Below, one piece after another: positions 1 to 7,187 of a DNA stretch of 64,000 nt. Source of the stretch: Haloterrigena salina JCM 13891 (GTDB lineage: Archaea > Halobacteriota > Halobacteria > Halobacteriales > Natrialbaceae); contig NZ_AOIS01000013.1 in the NCBI RefSeq assembly GCF_000337495.1, forward strand, positions 1,732 through 65,731. The letters run 5' to 3'. The notes beneath the pieces were generated by a model that saw only the letters and a program-made list of their open reading frames with translations, was not told the DNA's origin and searched no databases. The position numbers and the translations under genes are program-made. Position 1 is the first letter of the stretch, and each line of letters starts with the position of its first letter.

Positions 1-152
1 AACGCTTTCGTGGTGTAGGGCTCGCTGCCGAGAACCGGATACAGATACCCGCTCAGGACGCAGGCGCCGGCGAGCAGCGCCAGCAACCATCGAATCGCTC
101 GGGAGTCGCCGGTCGTCGCGTACTCCCGGCGCGCGATCGTCGTCCACGACAT
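1..152 (-). CDS. ABC-2 type transporter permease, N-terminal part (cut by window edge)
   Basis: Only the first 50 or so codons are inside the window. The protein starts MSWTTIARREYATTGDSR, the usual juxtamembrane opening of ABC-2 permeases (compare MSGHIGTVARKEFEDAGRS of the permease at 6312-7187), followed by a first hydrophobic helix (WLLALLAGACVLSGYLY). Its ATG overlaps the TGA of the upstream ATPase gene by one base (TGATG), so the two are translationally coupled and should form one exporter. The substrate is unknown. The family call rests on the short N-terminus plus coupling to an ABC ATPase. Confidence 0.75.
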   Translation of the reverse strand, partial: MSWTTIARREYATTGDSRAIRWLLALLAGACVLSGYLYPVLGSEPYTTKA

Positions 153-1066
153 CAGCTCGCTCCGCTCGTGTACTCGACGAACATCTCCTCGAGCGACGCC
201 TCCTCCGTCCGGAAGTTCTCGATGTCGACGCCGGCCTCGTTGAGCGTGATCAGCACGTCCATCTTGGCGTCGTTCGAGCAGGTCACCTCGACCCGATTGG
301 CCTCGGGATTCGGCCAGGCGCGCTCGACGCCCGCGAGCGATTCGACCCGCTCGAGGACGCCCGCTTCGGCGCGGTCGACCGTGATCAACAGCTTCGTCGT
401 GCCGCCGACCGACTGGCGCAGTCCCTCGATCGTATCCGTCGCGACGAGTTCGCCGTCGTAGAGGATGCCGACGCGGTCACAGACCGCCTCGACCTGCTCT
501 AGGATGTGACTCGAGAAGAAGACGGTCGCGCCGCGCTCGCGTTCCTCGCGGATGACCGTTCGGATCTGCTTGATCCCGTGAGGGTCGAGCCCGCTGGTGG
601 GCTCGTCGAGGACGAGCAGGTCGGGCTCGCCGACCAACGCCATGCCGAGAACGAGCCGCTGGGCCATCCCCTTCGAGTAGCCACCGGCCCGCTGATCGGC
701 CGCGTCGCGGATCCCGACGCGATCGAGGACGGCCATCGGTTCGACGTCGGCCTCCTTGGCCTCGATCGCGTACTCGACGTGCTGGCGCCCGGTCAGTCGG
801 TCGTAGACGGTGTAGCCGTCCGGGAGGACGCCCATGCGGGACTTGGCCTCGACGGACTCCGACTGACAGTCGTGGCCGAAGATCGCCGCCCGCCCGTCGT
901 CCGGCTGGACGAAGTCGAGGAACACGTTGATCAGCGTCGACTTGCCCGCGCCGTTCGGTCCGAGGAAGCCGAAGACCTCGCCCTCGTCGACCGTCAGATC
1001 GACGCGATCGAGCGCCGTCACGGTCCCGTACCGCTTCGAGACGTTCTCGACCGTTATTGCAGCCAT
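152..1066 (-). CDS. ABC transporter ATP-binding protein (CcmA/drug-export type)
   Basis: 304 residues. Walker A GPNGAGKST lies at about 36-44, the signature SKGMAQ at 131-136, Walker B LVLDEP at 151-156 followed by the D-loop SGLD, and the switch histidine in FFSSHI near 187. This is the COG1131 class that powers ABC-2 exporters of drugs, lipids or peptides. It acts on the inner face of the membrane with the permease cut off at the window edge. A paralogue with the same layout lies at 7184-8161. The ATG at 1066 sits about 25 bases downstream of a TATA box (ACTATAAAAC read on the minus strand), which fits a leaderless transcript and fixes the start. The cargo cannot be read from the sequence; BcrA-like self-protection is one possibility given the halocin locus nearby. 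Confidence 0.93.
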   Translation of the reverse strand: MAAITVENVSKRYGTVTALDRVDLTVDEGEVFGFLGPNGAGKSTLINVFLDFVQPDDGRAAIFGHDCQSESVEAKSRMGVLPDGYTVYDRLTGRQHVEYAIEAKEADVEPMAVLDRVGIRDAADQRAGGYSKGMAQRLVLGMALVGEPDLLVLDEPTSGLDPHGIKQIRTVIREERERGATVFFSSHILEQVEAVCDRVGILYDGELVATDTIEGLRQSVGGTTKLLITVDRAEAGVLERVESLAGVERAWPNPEANRVEVTCSNDAKMDVLITLNEAGVDIENFRTEEASLEEMFVEYTSGAS

Positions 1067-1085
1067 GTATTGTTAGAAGAATAAT

Positions 1086-1095
1086 TGTTTTATAG
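1086..1095 (-). promoter_or_regulatory. TATA box of the first ABC exporter operon
   Basis: Minus strand reads ACTATAAAAC, about 25 bases upstream of the ATG at 1066. The spacing is that of archaeal TATA boxes on leaderless mRNAs, so transcription probably starts at or next to the A of the start codon. Confidence 0.6.
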
Positions 1096-1182
1096 TTCTT
1101 TTCACTCGACACGTCCGGCGGCGGTAAGTCGCCCACTCCCGAGGTCGCAGCCCTTAACAGTCGTCACCGCTAGTTTCCGACA

Positions 1183-2085
1183 ATGACTGACCGAGAAGGC
1201 GATCGCGAGGGCGATCACCGATTCTCCGACGGCGAGGGACTCGACAACGCCTACGAGGAGTTCGATCTGGACCCGCCGGAACTGGCCGTCGACCCGGGGA
1301 AAGTCGACCCCATCGATTCGCGAGTCGTCACCGACACGCTCGACGATCAGAACATCGCCACGGACGACGTCGACGCCGCGGAACTGCTCGACGTCGGCCT
1401 GAACTACATGCAGATCAACCGCTACGAGCAGGCCACCGACGCCTTCGAGCGGACCGCCCAGTTCGCCGAGGACGAGCGCCTAGAGCAGGAGGCGTGGGTG
1501 AACAAGGGCGTCGCCCACGCCGAACTCGAGGAGTACGACGCGGCGATCGGCGCCCACCGCGAGGCCATCAATATCGACGACTCGAGCGAGCACGCGGCGA
1601 CCGCCGAGACGAACCTCGCGTACGCGCTCTGGGAGTTCGGCGAGACCTCCCAGGCCTTAGACCACGCCGAGCGCGCCATCGAGATCGACGAGCGGTTCGC
1701 CGAGGGCTGGTTCAACCGCGCCTTCTTCCTCTCGGAGCGCGGACTGGCCGAGGAGGCCTTACACTGCATCGACAACGCCATTCGGCTGGGGCTTCGCAAT
1801 ACCAAGGTCCTCGAGGAGAAGGCCGAGATTCTGGAGGAGCTCGGCGAGTACGACGAGGCCGAAGAGATCGCCGAGGAGGCAAACGAGATGCGCGAGCGCG
1901 CCGAACAGCGCGTCATGGAGGAACGCACGGACGGCCAGTCCCAGGGACGAGGCCAGGGCGGCTCCCTCGGCGGTCCGCAGTCCCAGTCCCAGCCTCAGCG
2001 CGGACAGGACCCACAGGGCGGGTTCGATATCTCCGATCCCGGCCGGGCGTCCGACCGCGACGAGGAAGACTGGCGGCTCGAGTAA
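1183..2085 (+). CDS. Tetratricopeptide repeat protein
   Basis: 300 residues, very acidic. After an N-terminal disordered part, residues about 60-240 hold consecutive TPR-like helix pairs (for example NYMQINRYEQATDAFERTA, GVAHAELEEYDAAIGAHREA, WFNRAFFLSERGLAEEAL), so it is a helical protein-interaction scaffold. Residues about 245-285 are Gln/Gly/Ser-rich and probably unstructured. There is no signal peptide or membrane segment, so it should be cytoplasmic. A TATA-like CCTTAACAG lies about 30 bases before the ATG. The DUF424 gene follows after 3 bases, so the two form an operon. The partner is unknown. Confidence 0.85.
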   Translation: MTDREGDREGDHRFSDGEGLDNAYEEFDLDPPELAVDPGKVDPIDSRVVTDTLDDQNIATDDVDAAELLDVGLNYMQINRYEQATDAFERTAQFAEDERLEQEAWVNKGVAHAELEEYDAAIGAHREAINIDDSSEHAATAETNLAYALWEFGETSQALDHAERAIEIDERFAEGWFNRAFFLSERGLAEEALHCIDNAIRLGLRNTKVLEEKAEILEELGEYDEAEEIAEEANEMRERAEQRVMEERTDGQSQGRGQGGSLGGPQSQSQPQRGQDPQGGFDISDPGRASDRDEEDWRLE

Positions 2086-2088
2086 CGA

Positions 2089-2379
2089 ATGCTCGTCAAC
2101 GAACGGCAGACCCAGGAGGGACTGCTCGTGGCGGTCTGCGACGAGGACGTCCTCGGCGAAACCTTCGAGAGCGACGACATCTCGCTGACCGTCACCGAGG
2201 AGTTCTACGGTGGCGAGAGCGCCGACGAGAGCGCCGTCGTCGACAGCCTCTCGCGGGCGGCCGTCGCGAACCTCGTCGGCACGCGCGCCGTCGAACTCGC
2301 CATCGAAGAGGGCTTTGTCGACGAGGCGAACGTGCTCGAGGTCGGCTCGACGCTGCACGCGCAGTTGCTGTGGATGTAG
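2089..2379 (+). CDS. DUF424 family protein
   Basis: 96 residues. The small archaeal DUF424 family is recognised from the overall pattern: N-terminal MLVNERQTQEGLLVAVCDEDVLG, central FYGGE, C-terminal helix AVELAIEEGFVD and ending VLEVGSTLHAQLLWM. It is cytoplasmic, with no assigned reaction that I can state. It starts 3 bases after the TPR gene and is therefore co-transcribed. A role in translation or RNA has been suggested for the family by gene neighbourhoods, but nothing in this sequence shows it. Confidence 0.8.
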   Translation: MLVNERQTQEGLLVAVCDEDVLGETFESDDISLTVTEEFYGGESADESAVVDSLSRAAVANLVGTRAVELAIEEGFVDEANVLEVGSTLHAQLLWM

Positions 2380-2950
2380 CGCAGGCGGGCGGCGTTCGAA
2401 GGCGGCGGAGACGATTCGATTCGACGGAGATTTATCGGTTTGAGCCCGGAGACAACTCGAAGGTCATCGGTCGTGTTCCGAGGGACGAAGCGAGTTCTCG
2501 AGGAGGGTTCTGGCCGTTCACGCCCCGGAAACGGAGATCGATGGATAGATCCCTCTGACAGCGTGATCACGGAGACAGAACGGATGACGACGAAAATCCG
2601 TGAGCCGTCTGTCCGTCTGTGCCGGGCACTCTCACAAGGAGAAGTTCAGCCTCGGTATCGGGAACCGGTTCGGAACGGCTCCGACTCAGCTCGTGGACTC
2701 CGTGTTACTACTGTCAATTCGACATATTGATGCGGCCCACTACCGCTTTTTCATTTCGATCTATGATTTCCGTCGTAGATTCTCACACTGGTCCATTGTA
2801 GCACTCACGCCCACATAGACACTCGATTTCCACCAATATCTGAACCTTCAATAGTTGAATACAACATACATTTCTGATTATTATATTCTCTAAAATATGT
2901 ATCTTATCAATAGAAAAATTATTATTACCCAACCATTTAGTATAAATTGT
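2380..2950. other. Intergenic stretch, shifting to AT-rich DNA
   Basis: I see no convincing gene here. The first 300 bases have normal GC. From about 2740 the sequence becomes clearly AT-rich, with runs such as TTATTATATTCTCTAAAATATG and AAAAATTATTATTACCC. The last of these, near 2918-2930, is placed like a TATA box for the ATG at 2951. The composition change marks the left edge of the halocin locus and hints at acquired DNA; no integrase, IS or direct repeat was found at the edge. Confidence 0.5.
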
Positions 2951-3013
2951 ATGTCCGATAAGGACAACAATATCGATAGGCGTGACGTGTTAAAAGGACT
3001 CAGTAGTGCCTGA
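2951..3013 (+). pseudogene. Tat signal peptide start of the halocin precursor, ended by in-frame TGA
   Basis: An ATG at 2951 opens a 20-codon frame, MSDKDNNIDRRDVLKGLSSA, closed by TGA at 3011-3013. The next codon, ATG at 3014, continues in the same frame as MTGIAATMSITVAAADG. Joined, the two pieces make a normal haloarchaeal Tat leader: RR motif, hydrophobic core, small-residue end. The TGA most likely replaced GGA (Gly, one base change), giving SSAGMTGIA. So the real precursor gene should be 2951-3868, with either a nonsense mutation, a sequencing error, or read-through at this codon. A TATA-like tract lies about 27 bases upstream of 2951. Confidence 0.75.
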
Positions 3014-3868
3014 ATGACCGGAATTGCAGCCACCATGTCGATTACTGTCGCAGCGGCCGATGGCACGTCGGGAGATGGGGCGGCGTCGGATCCGATTACG
3101 ATCCTGGAAGGATCGGAAAAGCTCGCACTCGCCGAAGAGATCAAAGAAACCGAAGCGTTTGACGACCTGCTCGAGACAGCAACTGAGTTGGGATACGAGT
3201 TCGAGTTCGACCTCAACGCTATCGATGCGGGTCGGGCAGAGGCCGATGCGCTACGCCGCGAGGTCGTCGCGTACGAACTCAGCGGTGTCGAGTCGGACGC
3301 TCGTGCCGGGATCATCATCGGCCGTGATCTGGATACGCATGAGATCGAGTTCGCGCAGCTCGACGTCGAGAACTATTACGACGATGGTCTTCTCGAAAAG
3401 GTAGATCGATACGAACTGTCCGTGAGCGACGAGTATCCGTCGGGGACGAACCTCAGTCCTGCAGCGGGTACGGAGTCGACGATCGAAAAGCGAGAGATCC
3501 GGCCCGACGAGGCGTCGCTCCGTCAGTTCACGAACGACCTACAACGAAGCGGAACCGTCACCCCGGCGCTGCCGGATCTCCCCGACTCACTGAACATCAA
3601 TTCATGTAGCGGCTGTTACTACGCTTCGAAACTGATCTGTCGGAACGTGTGCGGAGCGTTCGGCGGATTCCTCTGTGGACTGCTCGGCATCACGGTCGTC
3701 GGACCGGTGGGCTGTCTCGCGTTCGTGAATGGTGTATGTTGGGTCGCTGAGAAAGCGAGCGGTTGCGGTGACGACCTCGCAGCGACCATCTGCAAATCGT
3801 CCGGACTCGGCGTTTGCGGACCAGGCGCGGACGGTGATATTATCGACGTCGATATTCCGTACTTCTGA
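3014..3868 (+). CDS. Halocin C8-like antimicrobial precursor (propeptide plus 10-Cys peptide)
   Basis: 284 residues from the first ATG after the stop. Residues about 20-190 are acidic and soluble and correspond in position to the HalI immunity/propeptide part of the halocin C8 precursor. Residues about 195-284 are a small, Gly-rich, hydrophobic peptide with ten cysteines (198 to 268). The pattern CSGCYYA, VCGAFGGFLCGLLGITV, GCLAFVNGVC, SGCGDDLA matches mature halocin C8 as I remember it (CSACKYA, AAGGFICGLLGIT, GFVEIVC, SGCGDAVA), including the cysteine count. Unlike C8 there are about 16 residues after the last cysteine, ending VDIPYF. Halocin C8 is exported by Tat and cleaved; here the RR-containing start is cut off by TGA (see 2951-3013), so secretion is doubtful. 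A bPH2 membrane protein lies convergently downstream. Confidence 0.85.
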   Translation: MTGIAATMSITVAAADGTSGDGAASDPITILEGSEKLALAEEIKETEAFDDLLETATELGYEFEFDLNAIDAGRAEADALRREVVAYELSGVESDARAGIIIGRDLDTHEIEFAQLDVENYYDDGLLEKVDRYELSVSDEYPSGTNLSPAAGTESTIEKREIRPDEASLRQFTNDLQRSGTVTPALPDLPDSLNINSCSGCYYASKLICRNVCGAFGGFLCGLLGITVVGPVGCLAFVNGVCWVAEKASGCGDDLAATICKSSGLGVCGPGADGDIIDVDIPYF

Positions 3869-3966
3869 AGGAGACGCGAGCACGATCGTCTGCACAGCGG
3901 TCCACTTGACTGGACCGCACTGCCCGATTCGGAACTTATTTCGAATTCGACGAACGGTCCGTGAAC

Positions 3967-5562
3967 TCACGTCATCCGTGTAACTCTGTGCGCGTGCTCC
4001 CGGAGCGACCGTTGTAGGTGCTCTCGACTGGCACAGTGGATATCACGAGTCCTCTCGAGTTCGATATCGTAGATTACTGGTGTTCTCCAGGTAAACGTCC
4101 GTGAACTGGCCGTGTCTACGACGAGAGAGGCGAGTCCGAGTCGACGCTGGAAGATCGATCGGCGCGTCGAGACGGTCTGAATCCGATAGTAGGGGACGAT
4201 GGTCGTTCGGCGTCGCCAGAATCCGCGCCGGATAACGAGGTGCTCGTCGCCGACGACGTACCCCAAATGGGCGTATTTCAGGTGGGCAGCGAGCGGAACG
4301 GCCGCAAAGGCGAGGACGGAGAACCGCCACCGCTCGACGGTAGTCAACTGGGCGATCGCGAAAGCGCCGGCGACCACACCGGTGGCCACGAGCGAATAGC
4401 GGGCGAAATAGCGGCGTCGAGCGGTCGTCGGTGGACGCCGAAACTCAGGTCGGTCGATACCGGTCAGCAACTCTCCGAAGCGGGAGACGCGAGACGCGTC
4501 TGCGAGGGGAACGACCGATTGATTACTGCCGCCGCTTCTGGGTCCGTATCCAGCGGTTTCGACCCACAGTCCGGCGTAGCCCATCAACCGTTGAACGGGA
4601 TTATCGGTGACCGTTACGGACTGGACTTTATCGAACGGAATCGATCCGCTGTACCGTCGGCCCAGACCGCGTTCGTAGACGAGATCGGATCCCTGTCGAC
4701 CGAGGCGGAGCCCGTAGTAGTTACCGATCTTGTAGAGGATACTGGCGAGATACGTGAGGAGCGCCCACTGGATCAAGGCGATCACGAGCAGCACGACGAG
4801 GGCACTGCCCGCAGCGCCATCGAGCGATGCAGGCCCGCCGAAGGGACGGGCGATCTCGAACATGAACTGCGGCAACAACGCGGATCGAAGATCCCCGTCA
4901 GTTATCCAGAGAAACAGCAAAAGCGGAAAGAGCATGGTGTCCCATCGGAACGAGGAGACGGCGTACAGCAGTAGTTCGCGGAGTTTCAGTTCGAACAACA
5001 GCGTCGGTTCGCGGTCCGGTCGAGCGGTTTCCTCGCGGCCGGTGTCGTCGGAATCCGCGCCGCTGCTCGGCTCCGTCGTGGCTGCCCCGTCGGCGTCGTC
5101 CGTAGTACCAGCGGCGGCTGTCTGACGACGTATCTCCGTCCGAATCCGATCGGCTTCGTCCTCGTCGACGAGATCCAGCATCGCTTCGGCGTCGCTGTCA
5201 CCGGCCGTTTCGATCGAGACGACGGCCAATCCGAGCAGTCGCTGAGTCATCCGTTGCGACACATCGACGTTCTGAATCCGTCGATACGGGATCTCACGGG
5301 AGCGACGAGCGAAGACACCAGAGGTGATGTCGAACGTGTCCGACGTGATCTCGTAGGTAAATTGGTAGTAATACGTGAGACCGTAGCAGACGCCAACGAT
5401 GAATCCAATGGGACTGAGACGCAGTGCCCAGATCAGATCAATCGGGAAGATGCTAGCTGCGATCATACCGAAGAAGATCGGTGCCGAGAACCCGAGGAAC
5501 CCTCTCCGGAACGCGATTCGCAACGCACTGAACGGGTGCAAGCGATTGACGTCAGATGCCAT
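3967..5562 (-). CDS. Membrane protein with three bPH2 domains (YdbT-like, COG3428)
   Basis: 531 residues. Three copies of the bacterial PH-2 (DUF304) unit are visible, each a YxI/YxL strand pair, an IPYxRIQxV- or IPFDKVQSV-like segment and a QRLLGLA..ETAG or QRRLGLA..DTAS segment: about residues 66-125, 275-335 and 430-490. Pairs of transmembrane helices precede them. A start-deciding Shine-Dalgarno GAGAGG lies about 9 bases before the ATG. It is convergent with the halocin-like gene (98 bases apart). YdbS/YdbT-type proteins give resistance to some bacteriocins in Bacillus, and bPH2 proteins occur in leaderless-bacteriocin clusters, so an immunity role is an attractive inference. The usual short YdbS partner is not adjacent; a single-domain bPH2 gene is far away at 52123. 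Confidence 0.88.
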   Translation of the reverse strand: MASDVNRLHPFSALRIAFRRGFLGFSAPIFFGMIAASIFPIDLIWALRLSPIGFIVGVCYGLTYYYQFTYEITSDTFDITSGVFARRSREIPYRRIQNVDVSQRMTQRLLGLAVVSIETAGDSDAEAMLDLVDEDEADRIRTEIRRQTAAAGTTDDADGAATTEPSSGADSDDTGREETARPDREPTLLFELKLRELLLYAVSSFRWDTMLFPLLLFLWITDGDLRSALLPQFMFEIARPFGGPASLDGAAGSALVVLLVIALIQWALLTYLASILYKIGNYYGLRLGRQGSDLVYERGLGRRYSGSIPFDKVQSVTVTDNPVQRLMGYAGLWVETAGYGPRSGGSNQSVVPLADASRVSRFGELLTGIDRPEFRRPPTTARRRYFARYSLVATGVVAGAFAIAQLTTVERWRFSVLAFAAVPLAAHLKYAHLGYVVGDEHLVIRRGFWRRRTTIVPYYRIQTVSTRRSIFQRRLGLASLVVDTASSRTFTWRTPVIYDIELERTRDIHCASREHLQRSLREHAHRVTRMT

Positions 5563-5804
5563 TGGAAACCTCTCTTGAAGCGGTCGGTTCGCAACGTAGC
5601 CCTCTGGACGGAGAGTGCGATGGGGTATCTCTGCTTCCGCCCGCTCTGTACTGGTGAACTCGCGCTTTGGGATTCGAGGTTCGGAGCGACACAGTGGATC
5701 TGTCTTCGGCCAGTCTGGCCAAGGATCACTGCGTTCCAGTACGGCGAACTCGGGCCGACAGCCACTGTTGTGAAGGAAATCTCACGGACCGAGCTTTCGG
5801 CGAC

Positions 5805-5909
5805 TTACGGGAGGAACGTCGCGAAGAAACTCAGCAGACGATCGAGCAGTTCGTTCTTTTGGTTCTCCTCGTCGTCAGTACCTTCATCAGTGTCGGACTG
5901 GGAACTCAT
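5805..5909 (-). CDS. 34-residue acidic peptide, unknown
   Basis: ATG at 5909, TAA at 5805-5807. The N-terminal half is Ser/Asp/Glu-rich (MSSQSDTDEGTDDEENQ); the C-terminal half is an amphipathic hydrophobic helix ending LLDRLLSFFATFLP. A strong TATA element (AAAATATATG on the minus strand, about 5933-5943) lies 25-30 bases before the ATG, as expected for a leaderless gene, which is the main reason to believe it. It lies 242 bases upstream of the bPH2 gene on the same strand. The layout resembles a tiny membrane-active, leader or regulatory peptide, but no family is recognised. Confidence 0.45.
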   Translation of the reverse strand: MSSQSDTDEGTDDEENQKNELLDRLLSFFATFLP

Positions 5910-6311
5910 AGTGGTATATACTCCGAGTACACGCATATATTTTGTGTGGGTTGCTGAGAAACATTCGCAGAAATCATTCGAACGGTCTAAGCGAACGCAA
6001 CTGTCGGGTTTTCTGCAGCGGGAATTTGCGAGGTCTTCCCGTTCGCTTCTTGAGGAAGTGTCCGACCGTCTCTGGGTGCGCTCTACACACTAAAGATGTG
6101 AACCGCCGAGCGACGAGCGCTCGGCCGCCCGCTTCGATCGCGGCCGCTGATATCGAAACGGTTTGGAAACGCTGATACGGATCTCGGTTGGGAATACGAA
6201 GGTAGCGATCTCGCACGATGTCATCGACGGCCCCTCGCCGCGCTCGAGTCCGTCGACAGTGCGCCACCGCGCGAGTCGGTCGGACCGAACGGGGAAATCA
6301 GTTCGAGTCGT
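5910..6311. other. Intergenic region with promoter of the 34-residue peptide
   Basis: Holds the TATA-like ATATATTTTG at about 5935-5944 (plus-strand reading) serving the minus-strand peptide gene. The rest, up to the stop of the permease gene at 6312, shows no coding sequence that I would defend. It marks the right edge of the halocin/bPH2 locus. Confidence 0.45.
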
Positions 6312-7187
6312 TCAAAGATCCGTCCGATTGAACCGATAGTAGCCGATCGCGACGGGGACGACCAGCCAGCACAGCAGGACGACGACGCCGAACTCGTCTT
6401 GGAGGTAGAACGGCGCGTCGCCGGGATAGCGTTCGGCGGGCGTCATCCCGTAGGCCCCGGCCGACTGGAGCCCGTACTGGAACTGGAACGGGAACACCGA
6501 TCCCTCGACGATCTGGCTGATCAGGTTAGTGTAGGCGAAGATCGGATTGAACTGCTCGAGGAGGAGGTACCAGGTTTCGGCCTCGACCGGCGGTCCCTCA
6601 CCGTAGATGAGGTGGTAGGGACCCGCCGTGATGAGCTCCCACAGCGCGATGAGAATCATGTAGATCCCGACGACGATCGCCATCGACTTCCCCCGGGTGG
6701 AGACGGCGGCGGAGGTGCCGACGGCCAGTCCGGCGAAGGCCGCCCCGAACAGCGCGGAGACGGCGGCGAAGCCGAGCCAGTCGACGAACGGAACCGAGCC
6801 GAACAGGACCGCGCTGAGGACCAGCGAGACGAGGCAGGCGAGCGCGACGGCGGCGGTGACGACGGCCGTCCGGCCAAGTAGCTTCCCGAAGACGACGTCG
6901 GTCCGGTTCGGCGGCAGGCCCAAGAGGAGCTTGATGCTCCCCGAGCGTCGCTCCCCGACGACGGCCATGTAACCGGCGATCAGCGCCGCGATGGGGAGAA
7001 TTACCTGCAGGGGCGTGCCGACGAAGCTGAGCACCTCCGCCGCGGTGACGTCGTCGGCCGTGTACCAGATCGCGACGTAGCCGACGGTGACCAGTCCGAC
7101 GAGCAGTCCGATCAGCGACCACAGCAATTTCGAGCGCCCGGCGTCCTCGAACTCCTTGCGGGCGACGGTGCCGATGTGTCCGCTCAT
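6312..7187 (-). CDS. ABC-2 type transporter permease
   Basis: 291 residues with six predicted membrane helices, for example LLWSLIGLLVGLVTVGYVAIW, TPLQVILPIAALIAGYMAVVG, VVTAAVALACLVSLVLSAVLFG, LFGAAFAGLAVGTSAAVST, MAIVVGIYMILIALWELI and VVVLLCWLVVPVAIGYYRF. Between the second and third comes the ERRSGSIKLLLGLPPNRTDVV loop typical of ABC-2 permeases. It pairs with the ATPase at 7184-8161, whose TGA overlaps this ATG by four bases (ATGA). The module exports an unknown substrate and is a paralogue of the one at the left window edge. Confidence 0.9.
   Translation of the reverse strand: MSGHIGTVARKEFEDAGRSKLLWSLIGLLVGLVTVGYVAIWYTADDVTAAEVLSFVGTPLQVILPIAALIAGYMAVVGERRSGSIKLLLGLPPNRTDVVFGKLLGRTAVVTAAVALACLVSLVLSAVLFGSVPFVDWLGFAAVSALFGAAFAGLAVGTSAAVSTRGKSMAIVVGIYMILIALWELITAGPYHLIYGEGPPVEAETWYLLLEQFNPIFAYTNLISQIVEGSVFPFQFQYGLQSAGAYGMTPAERYPGDAPFYLQDEFGVVVLLCWLVVPVAIGYYRFNRTDL

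Noticed and set aside
2951-3013. Programmed selenocysteine or pyrrolysine at the halocin TGA
   Set aside because: Haloarchaea are not known to insert selenocysteine, and pyrrolysine uses TAG; a mutation or sequence error is simpler.
2890-3318. Minus-strand frame of 142 codons over the halocin gene
   Set aside because: Ser/Ala-rich shadow of the plus-strand gene; the hydrophobic end is coded by the AT-rich leader region. No promoter.
5254-6093. Plus-strand frame of 279 codons antisense to the bPH2 gene and 34-residue peptide
   Set aside because: Overlaps a recognised protein on the other strand and shows no domain of its own.
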